Shown in pieces: positions 30,430 to 41,649 of a stretch of 64,000 nucleotides of DNA (position 1 is the first letter of the stretch; each line of letters opens with the position of its first letter). This DNA comes from Bursaphelenchus xylophilus (lineage: Eukaryota; Nematoda; Chromadorea; Rhabditida; Aphelenchoididae), in the NCBI GenBank assembly GCA_904066235.2, contig CAJFCV020000006.1:6572001-6636000 (forward strand). Direction: 5' to 3'. The notes beneath the pieces were generated by a model, which saw only the letters and a program-made list of their open reading frames with translations, had not been told where the DNA came from and made no database searches. A program made the position numbers and the translations under genes.

Positions 30430-32056
30430 TTAAGGTTTGTCAGTGAGATCAGTGGCGTCTTTTTTGGATGGGAATGGGTTCGGATTGGGCGGGGTAACGG
30501 CTGAGGGGGTGTCGCGGGATGGGGGAAGGTCGGTCCTCTCCAGTTTCGGGGGCTCCCTTTCTTTTCCCATCTCTTCCTCAGTCGATTTGCTTTCTTGTCT
30601 GGCCAGTAATTCTTTCATGGAAGCTCCAGAACTCTTTCTTCGAGCTGCAAAATAATCATAGCCTCACTAGTACAACCTAACCCTTACCAAATGACAAGCG
30701 ACATACACCACTGAAGAGACTTTGAAAGGTGATACAAGACACCATTCCCATTATTGCAGAATACCTCTCCGCGGCGCTATACCTCTCTTTTGCAAAAAAT
30801 CTTTCTTCCTCTTGGGCAGAAAACACCCCCGGAGATCTCCGGCCGGAGATGTTGCTTCAATAGTGCAGTGGTTGCTGAGCTGGCTGATAAGCCAAAACAA
30901 GTCGGGTTCAGTTCAACTTGGGCAAAAACGTTTTACTGTTAGGAAAATATTTTCGTTAAACATTTACAAAAGTTTTAATTTTGATGGAAAACGATCCATT
31001 ACGGTTACGACCAGAGATTGCCACGGCTCCGGAGCCGGCTCTTGGCTCCGGCTCGGAGCGGCTCCGGCTCCGAGCCGGGAGCCAGAGCTGGAGCCGGAAA
31101 TTTTGGGGTCGGCTCCGGCTCCCGAGCCCAAAGTCGGAGCCAGGCTTCCCAGCGGTCAGAAAAGTAAAAATTTCGTGATCTTGTTAAACCAAATTGCTTG
31201 AAAAACACTGCGGAGGATGTGACTTGACTGCAGAAACGTTGGCTGTATGATATCTGGCACTAATAACTTTTATTTTTGGAAAAATATTTTTAAAAAAACA
31301 TTTTGCATAGGAGCCGGGATTCGGAGCCGGAGGCCTTTTTAAATTTTGCACGGAGCCAAGAGCCGGAGCCGGCGCTTCAAATTTGGCCTCGGCTCCGGCT
31401 CTGGGAGCTAAGAGCCGGAGCCGACATTTTGACCGTGGCAATCTCTGGTTACGACCATCAAACTTACATGTCTTTCTAGATTAAAAAATTAAGTATTTTT
31501 TCACTTCATACAGAACCGATATTTCTATTCTGCCCCATATGAAATTTTGTAACCACTAAAGGTACAGAAATTTTTCGCCCTGAGGAATTCTGCAAAAATT
31601 GAAAGCACTTTCTAAAACTACTTTTCAAGGACTTTCGAACGGTATATAACACTTGTTACTTGGTAAAGGTCAGTTTGCACACTTCCCTAGCCAGAAAAAA
31701 TAAAACAAAGATAAGAACGATGAGAAAACGCTTCAACTTACCCCTTCGTCTCCTATTGGTTGGTGTGAAACTGGGAATCGCCTTCGTTTCGACGGTTTCA
31801 GGGTCACACTAAACTGACAAAAATAGAATTCAGCTTGCTTACTGTAGTCTCCAATTTTTTGGGCTCTTCTTTTTTGGACAAAAGCTTCGACGCCGATGAT
31901 TCTAAAGTAATTTAGAGTCTTCGTTCCATCATACAAATTCCTACCAGACATTCCTACAGCCCCAGATGAGCCTTCCGTACTCTGCGATGCCCCACCAAAC
32001 AGCCATGCCGTAATCGATGACGCCCAAACCAGGAAAATTAGAAAAAGAAAAAACAT
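30430..32056 (-). CDS. Small signal-peptide protein with charged tail (unrecognised)
   Basis: Exons 32056-31945, 31901-31843, 31808-31742 and 30644-30430 give 150 aa in one frame. It starts with a hydrophobic leader (MFFLFLIFLVWASSITAWLF). The rest is polar and probably disordered: Lys/Glu-rich (SKLLSKKEEPKK), a basic patch (NRRRR, ARRKSS), then Glu-rich and finally Pro/Ser/Thr-rich (SAVTPPNPNPFPSKK). No domain recognised. The leader may be a signal peptide or a membrane anchor. The 1,097-nt third intron is filled by foldback element P3. The stop is 8 nt from that of the convergent K2P gene, so the two mRNAs must overlap in their 3' ends. Confidence 0.7.
30857..30925 (+). ncRNA. tRNA-like core of foldback element P3
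   Basis: A-box TAGTGCAGTGG at 30861-30871 and B-box-like GGTTCAGTTCA at 30905-30915, 44 bp apart as in P2. The surrounding GTTGCTTCAATAGTG and GGCTGATAAGCC are shared with P2. Probably decayed. Confidence 0.55.
31012..31447. mobile_element. hAT-type MITE with GGAGCC-rich arms
   Basis: 436 bp with perfect inverted ends CAGAGATTGCCACGG and CCGTGGCAATCTCTG, and an exact 8-bp duplication GTTACGAC at 31004-31011 and 31448-31455. Inner arms repeat GGCTCCGGCTC-like units. It was inserted into foldback element P3. A decayed relative lies at 46305-46600. Confidence 0.93.
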
Positions 32057-32230
32057 GCCCTGCCCCAACGACCGATCGCAGGAAATATTCAAAATCCGAA
32101 TTTGAAAGCATTCGGCAATGATTTGCAAAGGCGAGGTCCCCTAATTTATTATGCATACAGTGCCCGATAAGTCTCGATCTTCAGCCCGATATGTGCCTCA
32201 GGGCAATAAGCAGATGTTCCCGGCCGAGAT

Positions 32231-32614
32231 GTTTGGCTAGCCATTTGAACCCCTTCGCTTCGGGGATGACTTGAAAATTCCCAAAATTTAATTTTTATTA
32301 CATATGGGAGGTGCTTTATAAATTTCAGCGCTCTAGTCCATCCGAATCCTGCGGATTTAGTCCAAAGTTAAAAGTAGCGCAATCTTACACAACGTTGCGC
32401 AATTTCTCTCTTTGTAAAAATTTCTGCGTTTCTGTGTCGGCTCCTCCTCCCCTCCCCTTTTTCGTGAACTTTTAACTTTGGACTAAATCCGCGGGGTTGG
32501 GATGGACTAGCGCGCTGAAATTTATAAAGCGCCTCCCATATATGTAATGAAAATTAAATTTTGGGAATTTTCAAGTCATTCGCGAAACGAAGGGGTTCAA
32601 ATGGCTAGCCAAAC
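32231..32614. repeat. Palindromic repeat
   Basis: The ends GTTTGGCTAGCCATTTGAAC and, inverted, the same sequence pair; arms continue for more than 100 bp (CGCTCTAGTCCATCC, TTTAGTCCAAAGTTAAAAG). The central ACGTTGCGCAATTTCTCTCT is shared with 8881-9089. Confidence 0.88.
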
Positions 32615-32766
32615 ACCTCACCTCCCATATATAAAAAAAAATTAAAAGTTTTATTCAAATAAATAAATCGTAGTTAGTTTCACCGTAAAAAAACGTATGC
32701 ACACAATACCACATTGCGCTCTCCCAGATATCACAATTATTGCTCGACCCAAAAAATGTGAAGTAA

Positions 32767-35064
32767 TTACTCAACGTGTGTTGCCTCATTGTCCATTCCT
32801 TCTTGTGACAAACTTAATCGCTCCGATATGGAGAAAGCAATACACGCAACAATGGAAGTGACGGTTAACAAAATTAGATGATAATCCAAGGGAATTGTTG
32901 TACCACAGAAAAAGGCGACTGCTGCCATCAATGACTGGAAGAATTTGAATATCGAGAAAGCCTGTGCAGATTGCTTCGAATATCTGCCGATCAAAGTAGC
33001 GAACACTTGAGTATTCCATGTTGCATCTCCAAAACCGAGAAGAAATCCACAAGCCAAGGCCAAGTAAATGTTTGGACTAATGTGGCCAGGAGCCGCAGTC
33101 TTCCCCAAAGACGCGTCGTTAGGGAAGTTGATATAAACAGCAACAAATGATACGACGTTAATCGCTGTGGCAATACACACCACCTTTGTCCGTGAAATGT
33201 TGAACTTCTTGGAACCAAGAATTCCGAAGATGAAACCGCCTAAATGAAAACAAATTTTGATTTGATTTTACTCGAATTATCGGTCATGCTTGACTATCTG
33301 GTTTTCCTAGTAATCTCCTCGCTTGTCCCTACTATATTACTATGTCTACATCGACGTGCTTGGTACCGAGATTTCGCTGAAGGACGGATGATGCCAGGAA
33401 TGATACCTAGCTCAAAGATCCCAAATCTAGACCCAAGAAACAGAGAACACAAACATCTTCTAACCAATGCCGAAAAGAACATCAAGTTGAAGGTTCTGGA
33501 GCTCGGAGAACCCCTGGAAGCTTCCGTGGAGGCTAATATGAGACACGACATGAGACAATTCTATCCAGTACTGAAGCTGCGCCCTGAGAGTATTACAAAT
33601 CATAACTATGCGACCGTTAAAGAGCGATTCCCCGACAGTTTCAAACCTCATCCAAAGAAGGAACCCGAATTCAAAGAAGAAAATCTCTGTACTAATGTGT
33701 AAGTTTTGATTTTACTATTTACATGTATTCAGGATCACATGGGATAAAGACTGTGATGTTTATGTGGTCTATGCCATCGACTCCTGCCGCGGTGAGCTGG
33801 AGAAAGACGAGAATACTATGGATGAAGGAGGCAATAACAGTAACAACGCCAGTTCCTCATCATCCGCAAAGAGCGGATGACTTCATTACTTTATAGGGAT
33901 GACTTTGATCTAATAAAAAATTATAATCATTACCTGAAGCTTGCCCCAATCCCTCAGCCATCGCATTCAAGGCAATCAGACGTTTTGTGTTCTCTCCCAA
34001 TAAGATTGTGAATCCGATGCAAGTCGGATAGATACTTCCCCAGAAACTCAGTGAGATACCGGTGTAAATAAACACCAGAATCAACATCAACATCTGTTTC
34101 TGACGACACAACACAAACATGGACTCTGAATAGGTACTAGAATTTGAATATTCGCTCACGAAACAGCTGTGGCAATGTGAGATGGGGTTCCGGGCTAGGA
34201 TCCGGGACCTCTGACATTAGAGGAGAGTGGACAGTTTGGCCTTTGGAATGACGCAACAACATAATTAGGATCATCCCAAGTACCGTAACACTTGTAAAGA
34301 CGCCATACAGTACCATGATTGTTTGATCCGATATTTTATCGCTATCCGAATTAAAAACAATGTACATGAAGACACCGCCACATGACAAACTAAAAAATGT
34401 GTAAAATAAGACAAAACAGACCAAAGTAAGCATGCTTACCATGCCTGGGAGATCGCCCAGAAAATTCCCGCATGCCTCTCAGCGGTATCCTCCGTCGAAT
34501 TCATGGATAAATATTTCCCCTGAGCAGTCCAGATGACTGAAAATCACAAGCCTGACGACATCCCTCTTACCTGCGGCCCCCAGACCCAAAAGAGCCGAGC
34601 TAAAATAGAGGAACTTGTCATTAATGTAGAGGAAACCCGCTTGAAACAAGGCATAAGTTGCTCCGGCAAGGAACATTGACGTCTTCACACCGAGTGTATG
34701 GACGACAGATGCGGCGAAGAAATTGAATATTGTAAAAGATCCATAAATAATAGCCAGGCTGCAATCATTTACTTCTTACTTATTGACCGTTCATTGTGTG
34801 CTGAAATGATGATACCTGTTATATCCAGCATGTTTCGTTATCCTCCCATCTTCAGCAAAACTGTCGATGACCACTTCCTCTACGAATGAGGCCGAGTTGA
34901 AGGCGAAGAAAATAAGGAAAAAGCCAATGCCCAGCTGCACAACATTTTGAGTCTGACTGTTCATAACCAACAGTCTTCTGAAAAGAGAAATAAACCAATT
35001 CGGGAGTTTGTTTATACCTGCGGAAGGTCCATGGTAGAAGATGGGCGAGACTAATCCCTAACAT
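32767..35064 (-). CDS. UNC-93-like membrane protein (MFS fold)
   Basis: Seven exons (35064-35018, 34977-34816, 34758-34571, 34536-34440, 34389-34160, 34125-33934, 33239-32767) give 462 aa in one frame. UNC-93 family hallmarks are present in order: NVVQLGIGFFLIFFAFNSAS, KHAGYNSLAIIYGSFTIFN, WTAQGKYLSMNSTEDTAERH, GIFWAISQ, YTGISLSFWGSIYPTCIGFT and GFGDATWNTQVFATLIG. It has about eleven to twelve helices. Family members regulate potassium channels in nematodes or act as MFSD11-like transporters; the short termini point to the MFSD11-like side, an inference. The acceptor for exon 6 was chosen at TTCAG (34126) because only it keeps the family frame. Intron 6 (33240-33933) contains a whole opposite-strand gene. 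Confidence 0.9.
33286..33880 (+). CDS. Small membrane-anchored protein nested in UNC-93-like intron
   Basis: Two exons, 33286-33698 and 33733-33880, give 186 aa; the intron splits a valine codon. It starts with a signal-anchor-like helix (MLDYLVFLVISSLVPTILL), then a basic HRRAWYRDF and a soluble region (SKIPNLDPRN, LKVLELGEPLE, YPVLKLRPESI), a folded-looking WDKDCDVYVVYAIDSCRGE and a Ser/Asn-rich end. An in-frame ATG at 33244 exists but lies next to the host gene's splice site, so 33286 is preferred. I do not recognise the family. It lies wholly inside an intron of the UNC-93-like gene on the other strand. Confidence 0.75.
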
Positions 35065-35875
35065 ATTCAATTTGATCTAGTTTTAAGTGCATCAAATGCT
35101 TCGAGACAGCAAGTAGCCAATTTTTATTTTGCAAAAAAATAATAAAAATCTTCGCAGTCTGCGCCCTGCCTTCCAACAAATTTCTTCGTGTGCACAAAAA
35201 TCGATTTTGATCGTCCAGAGAAAAACACGGTAAAATTTTAAAGGTATTTGAGAACGATGAAAAAGCAGTACTATCAAGATGCATCTGCATTTCTTCCTGT
35301 TTTTACAATTGATTTTGAAAAATTTGAATTTCTGAATGGGGATTACTCATTACAATTTAAAGGAGGGAGGTGAAAATAGAAATTTGAATAAGCATTTTTT
35401 CTGAATTCTGGAGCTGTCACAATTTCGCCGAAATCCGAAGCCGTCACTTTTCCGGAGTTCGGCAGTTGGTCAAGTCCCGCAAATCCCGTGACAGGGGGGA
35501 ATCTGCCTAGGACGCGCGAACTGATGAGTTTTCGAAAGCATGTGTGATTCAACACAGGTGGTATACACAACATATCTCACGATTTTTTGTACACGAAACT
35601 TACAGTGTTGATTTTTCCTCCATCTCGACCTTCACGGCCATTCCGCCTTTTATATTATACAATTAGTGAGAAATATGAAAACAGAGACTACGATCATACT
35701 TTTGTGGTCTCAAAGAGAGCGTGATTAAAAAAGACAAAAATTGATAAGGTTTTATTGTTAAAATAATCTTGTAATTCGTTTGGAAGTGTCAGTGGGAGTG
35801 ACAGAAAGGGGATGGCGACGGAATAATAAATCATTTGAGAAATATTCCTCGGAACTTTAAACGCAGAATGGCAGG
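35065..35875. other. Upstream region of the UNC-93-like gene
   Basis: Several short open frames on the minus strand are present, none with a domain or a convincing splice pattern. No RNA gene seen. Confidence 0.4.
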
Positions 35876-36423
35876 CGGTCGCACACTCTCGGGCAGCCAC
35901 TTTGCGGGCAGCCGACATTTGCGGCCAGCACCGGCATTTGCGGGCAGGGTCGACATTTTCCTGGAAAATTTGCGGGCAACCGACATCTGAGGGTAACAGG
36001 TGGAGGTGGAAAAATTACTACGACATTTTGGAAATTTGCCGATATTTGCGGGCAACCGGCACTTAAAGATAACAAGGTGGAGGTGGAAAAATTACTGCGA
36101 TATTGTGGAAGTTTTCCGACATTTGCGGGCAGCCGATACTTGCGGAAAGCCGACATTTGCGGGCAATAGTTCCAAAAGTTCCAATACAATCTGCGTGCTT
36201 GTTTTTTCCTATTACCCGCAAATGTCGGCTGCCCTCAAATGTCGGCAAATTTCCAAAATATCGCAGTAATATTTCCACCTTCACCCTGTTACCCTCAGGT
36301 GCCGGTTGCCCGCAAATGTTCCAGGCTGCCCGCAAATGTCTCAGCTGCCCGCAAATGTGACCCCCCAAATTTTGCCCGCAAAAAATTTGCCCGCAAAGTG
36401 GTTGCCCGCAAGTGTCGCGACGC
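35876..36423. repeat. Palindrome built of TTTGCGGGCA units
   Basis: About 550 bp. The left half repeats GCCGACATTTGCGGGCA-like units and the right half carries the inverted units TGCCCGCAAATGTCGGC. The outer ends (GTCGCACACTCTCGGGCAGC, and inverted GTCGCGACACTTGCGGGCAA) pair. A repeated GGTGGAGGTGGAAAAATTAC lies inside the left half. Foldback-type element; no TSD resolved. Confidence 0.8.
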
Positions 36424-36867
36424 GAAAATAAATAACAAAAAAACTATTTGAAAGCTTTTTCCGAAGCTGAGTTATGGCCTCCGCCGATTCCTCCGCCAGG
36501 CTGAAAAAAGGCTTTGATTTCCGTACGGACTGTGCAGGGAAAGCCAAGGTGCACACGGATCGTTTTGAGCCATTTTCCAGCTCTTTTTTTTTCCGAAGCC
36601 GAGTTATGGTCTCCGCCGCTATGGCAAACGTCCGCCATACCTCCGCCGGATGCTTGAAAAAAAACATAAAAATAAACAAACATCCTCTTCCCAACCATCA
36701 AAATTCATAAAAACACTTTTAAGATTGGTGTGATGACCAAAAAAGCTATCAAAAGGCTCCGCCGAATACACCGCTCTCCGCGTCGGCGGAGAAAATTATC
36801 TTTTTGGAGAAAAACCGCCCGTATACTCCTTTCTCCCGAAAAAATTTTTTTTTTGATGTCTTGATTG
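36424..36867. other. Spacer with Ser/Ala-rich direct and inverted repeats
   Basis: TTTCCGAAGC(T/C)GAGTTATGG occurs twice (about 36460 and 36592), each followed by CTCCGCCG. This looks like another decayed repeat with GGCGGAG motifs as in 24886-25558. No gene. Confidence 0.45.
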
Positions 36868-37919
36868 ACAAGGGATCGGCAAATATTTGCACCCTGCTTT
36901 CTTAACGAAACCTATATCATTTAAAAGAGCATTAAAAATAGTGCACAGCGCAAAAAAAATTAGCTGCCCAATATATGTTTGGGCAAAGTCATGGCTAAAA
37001 TACGTATTTTAGCTTTTAGCCTAATTTCCGCGGCAATTTATAAGCTCTTGGAACGACGGTAGAGCTGTGTCTAGTTGGCCGAGTGGTAGTGACCCCACTT
37101 CCGGCGAAACAGGTTCTGGTTTCGAATCCGGGCTCTGCAATGTTTTTTGCATTTCGTCTCTCATATGCCACAAAACCATGGTATGTTGATATTTTTAAAT
37201 AATTTTTGTTCCTTCGCAGTCAAAATACATTTTTACTGGATTTTTTCGAGTTTTCGGTTTTTTTTGCAATCACCACAAATTTGATGGTGATGAGAGTGGG
37301 GATGCCTATCGTATAATTACAAGGGTGTCATGCCTTTAGCCTGATTGATTATGATTACTGGACGATAATTCAATTTACAAGGGCCTATAAATATAATTTT
37401 TTCCAAAAAAATACGAAGATAAAATTACAAAAGCGGCTAAAACACTATTGCTGACACAGTGGCCTAACCGTCGGTAAGGCTAGGACATAAGAAATTTTTG
37501 ATTTTGAGATTTTTGTTTGTAAATGGCCACGACGATCATACAAATGTATTTCCAAAGTTTTTTGCTCCAGTTTTCCCATTAACCTAGTTTTATTTACAAT
37601 TTTTTGTAAATGGCAGTAATGCGACATTATAATGTCTAATAACTCATAGCCAACGATTGATAAAGCCATGAAACGACCGTGATAGACGTTTCGGGATACT
37701 AGTAAGACAATGGAGACAATTGCAATCCGTCAGGATTACTCTAATATGAGAAACCGGCGTTTTGGCCGCATATAACCCCTATCATAAAACGGCCATAACT
37801 TTGCCCAAACATATATTGGGTAGCTAATTTTTCTTGTGTTGTACACTATTTTTAATGCTCTTTCAAACGGTATATGTTTCGTTAAGAAAGCAGGGTGCAA
37901 CTATTTGCCGATCCCTTGT
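36868..37919. mobile_element. Foldback element P4 with tRNA-like core
   Basis: About 1,052 bp. The left arm (from ACAAGGGATCGGCAAATA) is mirrored at the right end (TATTTGCCGATCCCTTGT with small gaps); arms pair over about 145 bp, including CCCAATATATGTTTGGGCAA. The core 37059-37139 is the best tRNA-like unit in the window. There is no transposase frame. It lies between genes. Confidence 0.85.
37059..37139 (+). ncRNA. tRNA-like core of foldback element P4
   Basis: Acceptor strands GTAGAGC and GCTCTGC pair; A-box TGGCCGAGTGG is at 37076-37086 and B-box-like GGTTTCGAATCC at 37118-37129, with a T6 run at about 37142-37147. The T-arm (CTGG, TTTCGAA, TCCGG) is well formed. The anticodon arm is weak. 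It may be a tRNA-derived pol III unit or a pseudo-tRNA. Confidence 0.65.
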
Positions 37920-38332
37920 GAGCGCAAAGAAATCGACAAATACTTTCCGGCACATTTCTCGGTACACCCTGTATATCTTCTGGATCTTTTTCCGTCCATT
38001 TCTTTTAGACATACAGCGGCCTTATAATTACAACCTTATATTCTAGAGTTGCGTGAAAGAAAAAATTACCTACATATAAGTGATTTCAAAATCATTTGTA
38101 ACAACTTTTATTTACTATAAAAAACTTTGTTTTGAGCTAAAATAAAGAAACTCTGTAGATTCCAATCGGAGTTCCAATCTAGCAGGTGGTTTTGCAGCCC
38201 AATATGAGTTGGCAATAACTTCTTTATTTCCCTGCCAAATGTTATCGGTTACCTTCTCCTCCCTAGCCCCTATTTTTAAAGGACCTTTTCGGCCGAAATT
38301 TCGTGCAACGGGGACTAGTCGACTACCAGTCT

Positions 38333-38486
38333 GTCGGGAAAACAACGGAGGGTCGTCGCAGCAAAATGCGACGAACCTCGCCGCTATCGGGCACCAAATC
38401 CCCAGCCGCAGCTTGCAGTCGCAAAGCGATAATATGCGATTCCAAGGCGCGACGACCCGCCGCGGCGCGCCGTTATTTTCCCGACA
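38333..38486. repeat. Short palindrome upstream of RPL13A
   Basis: About 154 bp between TGTCGGGAAAACAACGG and, inverted, TGTCGGGAAAATAACGG. A related single end, CTGTCGGGAAAATAATG, occurs at 24336. It lies about 170 bp before the RPL13A start. Confidence 0.7.
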
Positions 38487-38658
38487 TTACGTCTTATTCC
38501 GCGTCCCGCGACGAAAACAAACCACGGCCAGCTATTTCAAAAGGAATACGGTGGTTTTGTGTTAGGTTTTTGGAAAAATATTTTACTTTTTGGATTTTTT
38601 AACGTTTTTAGTGCGTTTTTTGTATATCTTTGTATACTTTGTGGTATTTCAGGTTAAA

Positions 38659-40599
38659 ATGGGTTTCTCTACCAAACCTCTGATTATTGACGCTAAGGAT
38701 CATATCCTCGGTCGTCTTGCCTCCACAGTGGCGAAGCAGCTTTTGCTCGGCCAGAAGATTATTGTTGTGCGATGTGAAGAGATCAACATTGCCGGAAACT
38801 TCCACCGTTGCAAGCTGAAGTATCTTTCCTTCCTCAGAAAGCACTGTAATGTGAAGCCATCCCGAGGACCCTTCCACAAGAGAGCCCCATGCAAGATCTT
38901 CTACCGCACCGTTCGCGGCATGATTCCTCACAAAACCCCTCGAGGTATGGCTGCCTTGAAGAACCTGAAAACCTTCGACGGAATTCCACAGCCTTATGAC
39001 ACCAAGCAGAGAGTGGTTCTCCCTTCAGCTGTCCGACACATCGCCTTGAAGCCTCGTCGCAAATTCAGCACCGGTAAGTCGTTCTTATCTTTGATTTTAG
39101 TATTTAGATGCTTTGATATTTGGAATACATCTCATAGTCAGGGGTGGTCAGCGGACCCTATTTTTCCGATTTTCGGCCCGCGGCCCGGCCCGTCTAGTCT
39201 TTTTCCAGGCCCTGCCCGTGACGGGCCTGGCCCGGCCCGGCCCGTGCAGGCCCGTCTATAGAGGGTTCTGCGAACTGCGCCCAGGCTCGGGATCTAAACT
39301 GAGGCAAAAAAGGCGTTGATCTAGCTAGTAAAGGATCAATGTGATAGTTTTGTGGTTCTATAATGGAACTATAGACTTGTAAACGTTTTAGAACTTGAGA
39401 AACAGCAACTATAACAACATAAATTAATTTTCCCGGCGCGAAAACAATGAATGCCAACAGTTTGGCATTGTATTTTAGACGGGCCGGGCCGGAAAAAAAC
39501 CCAGGCCCGCGGCCCGGCCCGTTTGTCAATCTCCATTTTTGAGGCCGGCCGGCCCGTTTGGGCCGGCCCGGCCCGCTGACCACCCCTGCTCATAGTAACT
39601 CTTAAAAAACATTATGTTAACCATTTTTTGGAGCAGGAAAATACTGGGCAGAACTTGAGCAAACTGGCCCACTCTTAAAAAAAGACTAGAAGCTTGCGCC
39701 CGAACAATCCCGGTGCAAGAAATGTTACGATCAAGCTTGGGGTTAATTAGGTTAGCGCTTAGCAGGGGTGGTCAGTGGGCATTTTTCGGATTTCCGGCTC
39801 GTTAAAAGACCGGCCCGTCTTTTCTTTTCTAGGCTTGGCCAGTTTTGGGCGCGAGGTGTCGGATTTTATTGGAAAAAGTTGCTTTATAGAGGTACTTTGC
39901 GAACTGCTCCCCAATCCTAGGTAATATAGGCGTTGATCTTGCTGGTACGCGATTAGTATACTAGTTTTGTGGTTTTTAAGGTACGTCTGAAGTATCTGGC
40001 GACTCATAAAGTTTTATACGGGGGCAATCAGTTGACAGGTTTCACCGTAGAAAATTGCTTTTACTGTTTTCTTTTTTGGTCTTGCTGCCTCTAAAGTGTC
40101 AAAAAAAGTTATGAACTATAATACCTTATTTCAGATTTCTGTTTTTTGAAGAAATTTCAAATAGTGCTACATAGGGATATTTCTCAACCTTAAACGTCTT
40201 GCATTCTGTCGAATTTCACTCTGTACAATTTAGGTGAATTTTTGAGTAGGCCAGTTAGCGGTATTTTCCAAATACTAAAATATCGAGAAAGTTTGTTTCG
40301 TCTTTTCTTAGCCCGATTTTTTCCAGTGTTACTGCGTCAATGTTCGGTACAATATTTTTTTCTTTTTTGCGTTATATGGATTATAAGTGCTTATTTTTTC
40401 AGTTGGCCGATTGTCCCATGAGGTTGGATGGCAATACCAGGGAGTTATCGCCAAGCTTGAGGAGAAGAGAAAAGTCCGAAGTGCTGCTTTCTATGAGCAG
40501 AAGAAAGCCGAACTGAAATTGAGAGAGAAGGCTTCAGGAAATGTCGCCAAGAAGGTCGCCAAATACGACGAAATCTTGAAGCAGTACGGTCATGCCTAA
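38659..40599 (+). CDS. rpl-16: Ribosomal protein L13a (uL13)
   Basis: Two exons, 38659-39073 and 40403-40599, give 203 aa, the same length as animal L13a. It is a structural protein of the 60S subunit. Recognisable parts are the N-terminal core ([33 protein letters not shown]), [20 protein letters not shown] and the C-terminal helix ([20 protein letters not shown]). The start is preceded by a TTTCAG acceptor at 38647-38652, fitting trans-splicing. The 1,329-nt intron is long for a ribosomal protein gene here, because it holds an hAT MITE with an 8-bp duplication and a partial related copy. Confidence 0.97.
39139..39588. mobile_element. hAT-type MITE with GGCCCGGCCC-rich arms
   Basis: 450 bp with inverted ends CAGGGGTGGTCAGCGG and CCGCTGACCACCCCTG, and an exact 8-bp duplication CTCATAGT at 39131-39138 and 39589-39596. 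The arms are runs of GGCCCGGCCC, far more GC-rich than the surrounding DNA. Inside an intron of RPL13A. Confidence 0.95.
39762..39850. repeat. Truncated relative of the 39139-39588 MITE
   Basis: It begins CAGGGGTGGTCAGTGGGCAT and continues with TTTTTCGGATTTCCGG and GACCGGCCCGTC, like the left end of the intact copy 620 bp upstream. No right end found. Confidence 0.75.
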
Positions 40600-40696
40600 A
40601 TTTTGATTGTTTTTTGTTATAAAAGTTATAAAATGTTGTTTTGAATATTTGTTACGTGCCTCAGGGATTTTGGATCGAGTTCGGGCTTCAGGTTAA

Positions 40697-41495
<799 letters not shown>

Positions 41496-41649
41496 ATATG
41501 TGTAAAGTTGTTTTATTCATTTTTTATTTATCCTTTTCTCAATAAATGTAAGGTGTGTACATTTTTTTTACTTTCTTATGCGTATTGTTGTTCTCAAGCA
41601 ATCTACTGTTTCATTTATATAGAGACTAATTTGCAGTTTAGTTACAACA

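Larger units (their letters stand above)
30666..31690. mobile_element. Foldback element P3 with tRNA-like core
   Basis: About 1,025 bp including a later 436-bp insertion. The outer arms (ACCTAACCCTTACCAAATGA at the left; inverted relatives ending ACTTCCCTAG at the right) correspond to those of P2. The right arm is more diverged than in P2. The core is at 30857-30925. It fills an intron of the 30430-32056 gene. Confidence 0.8.
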
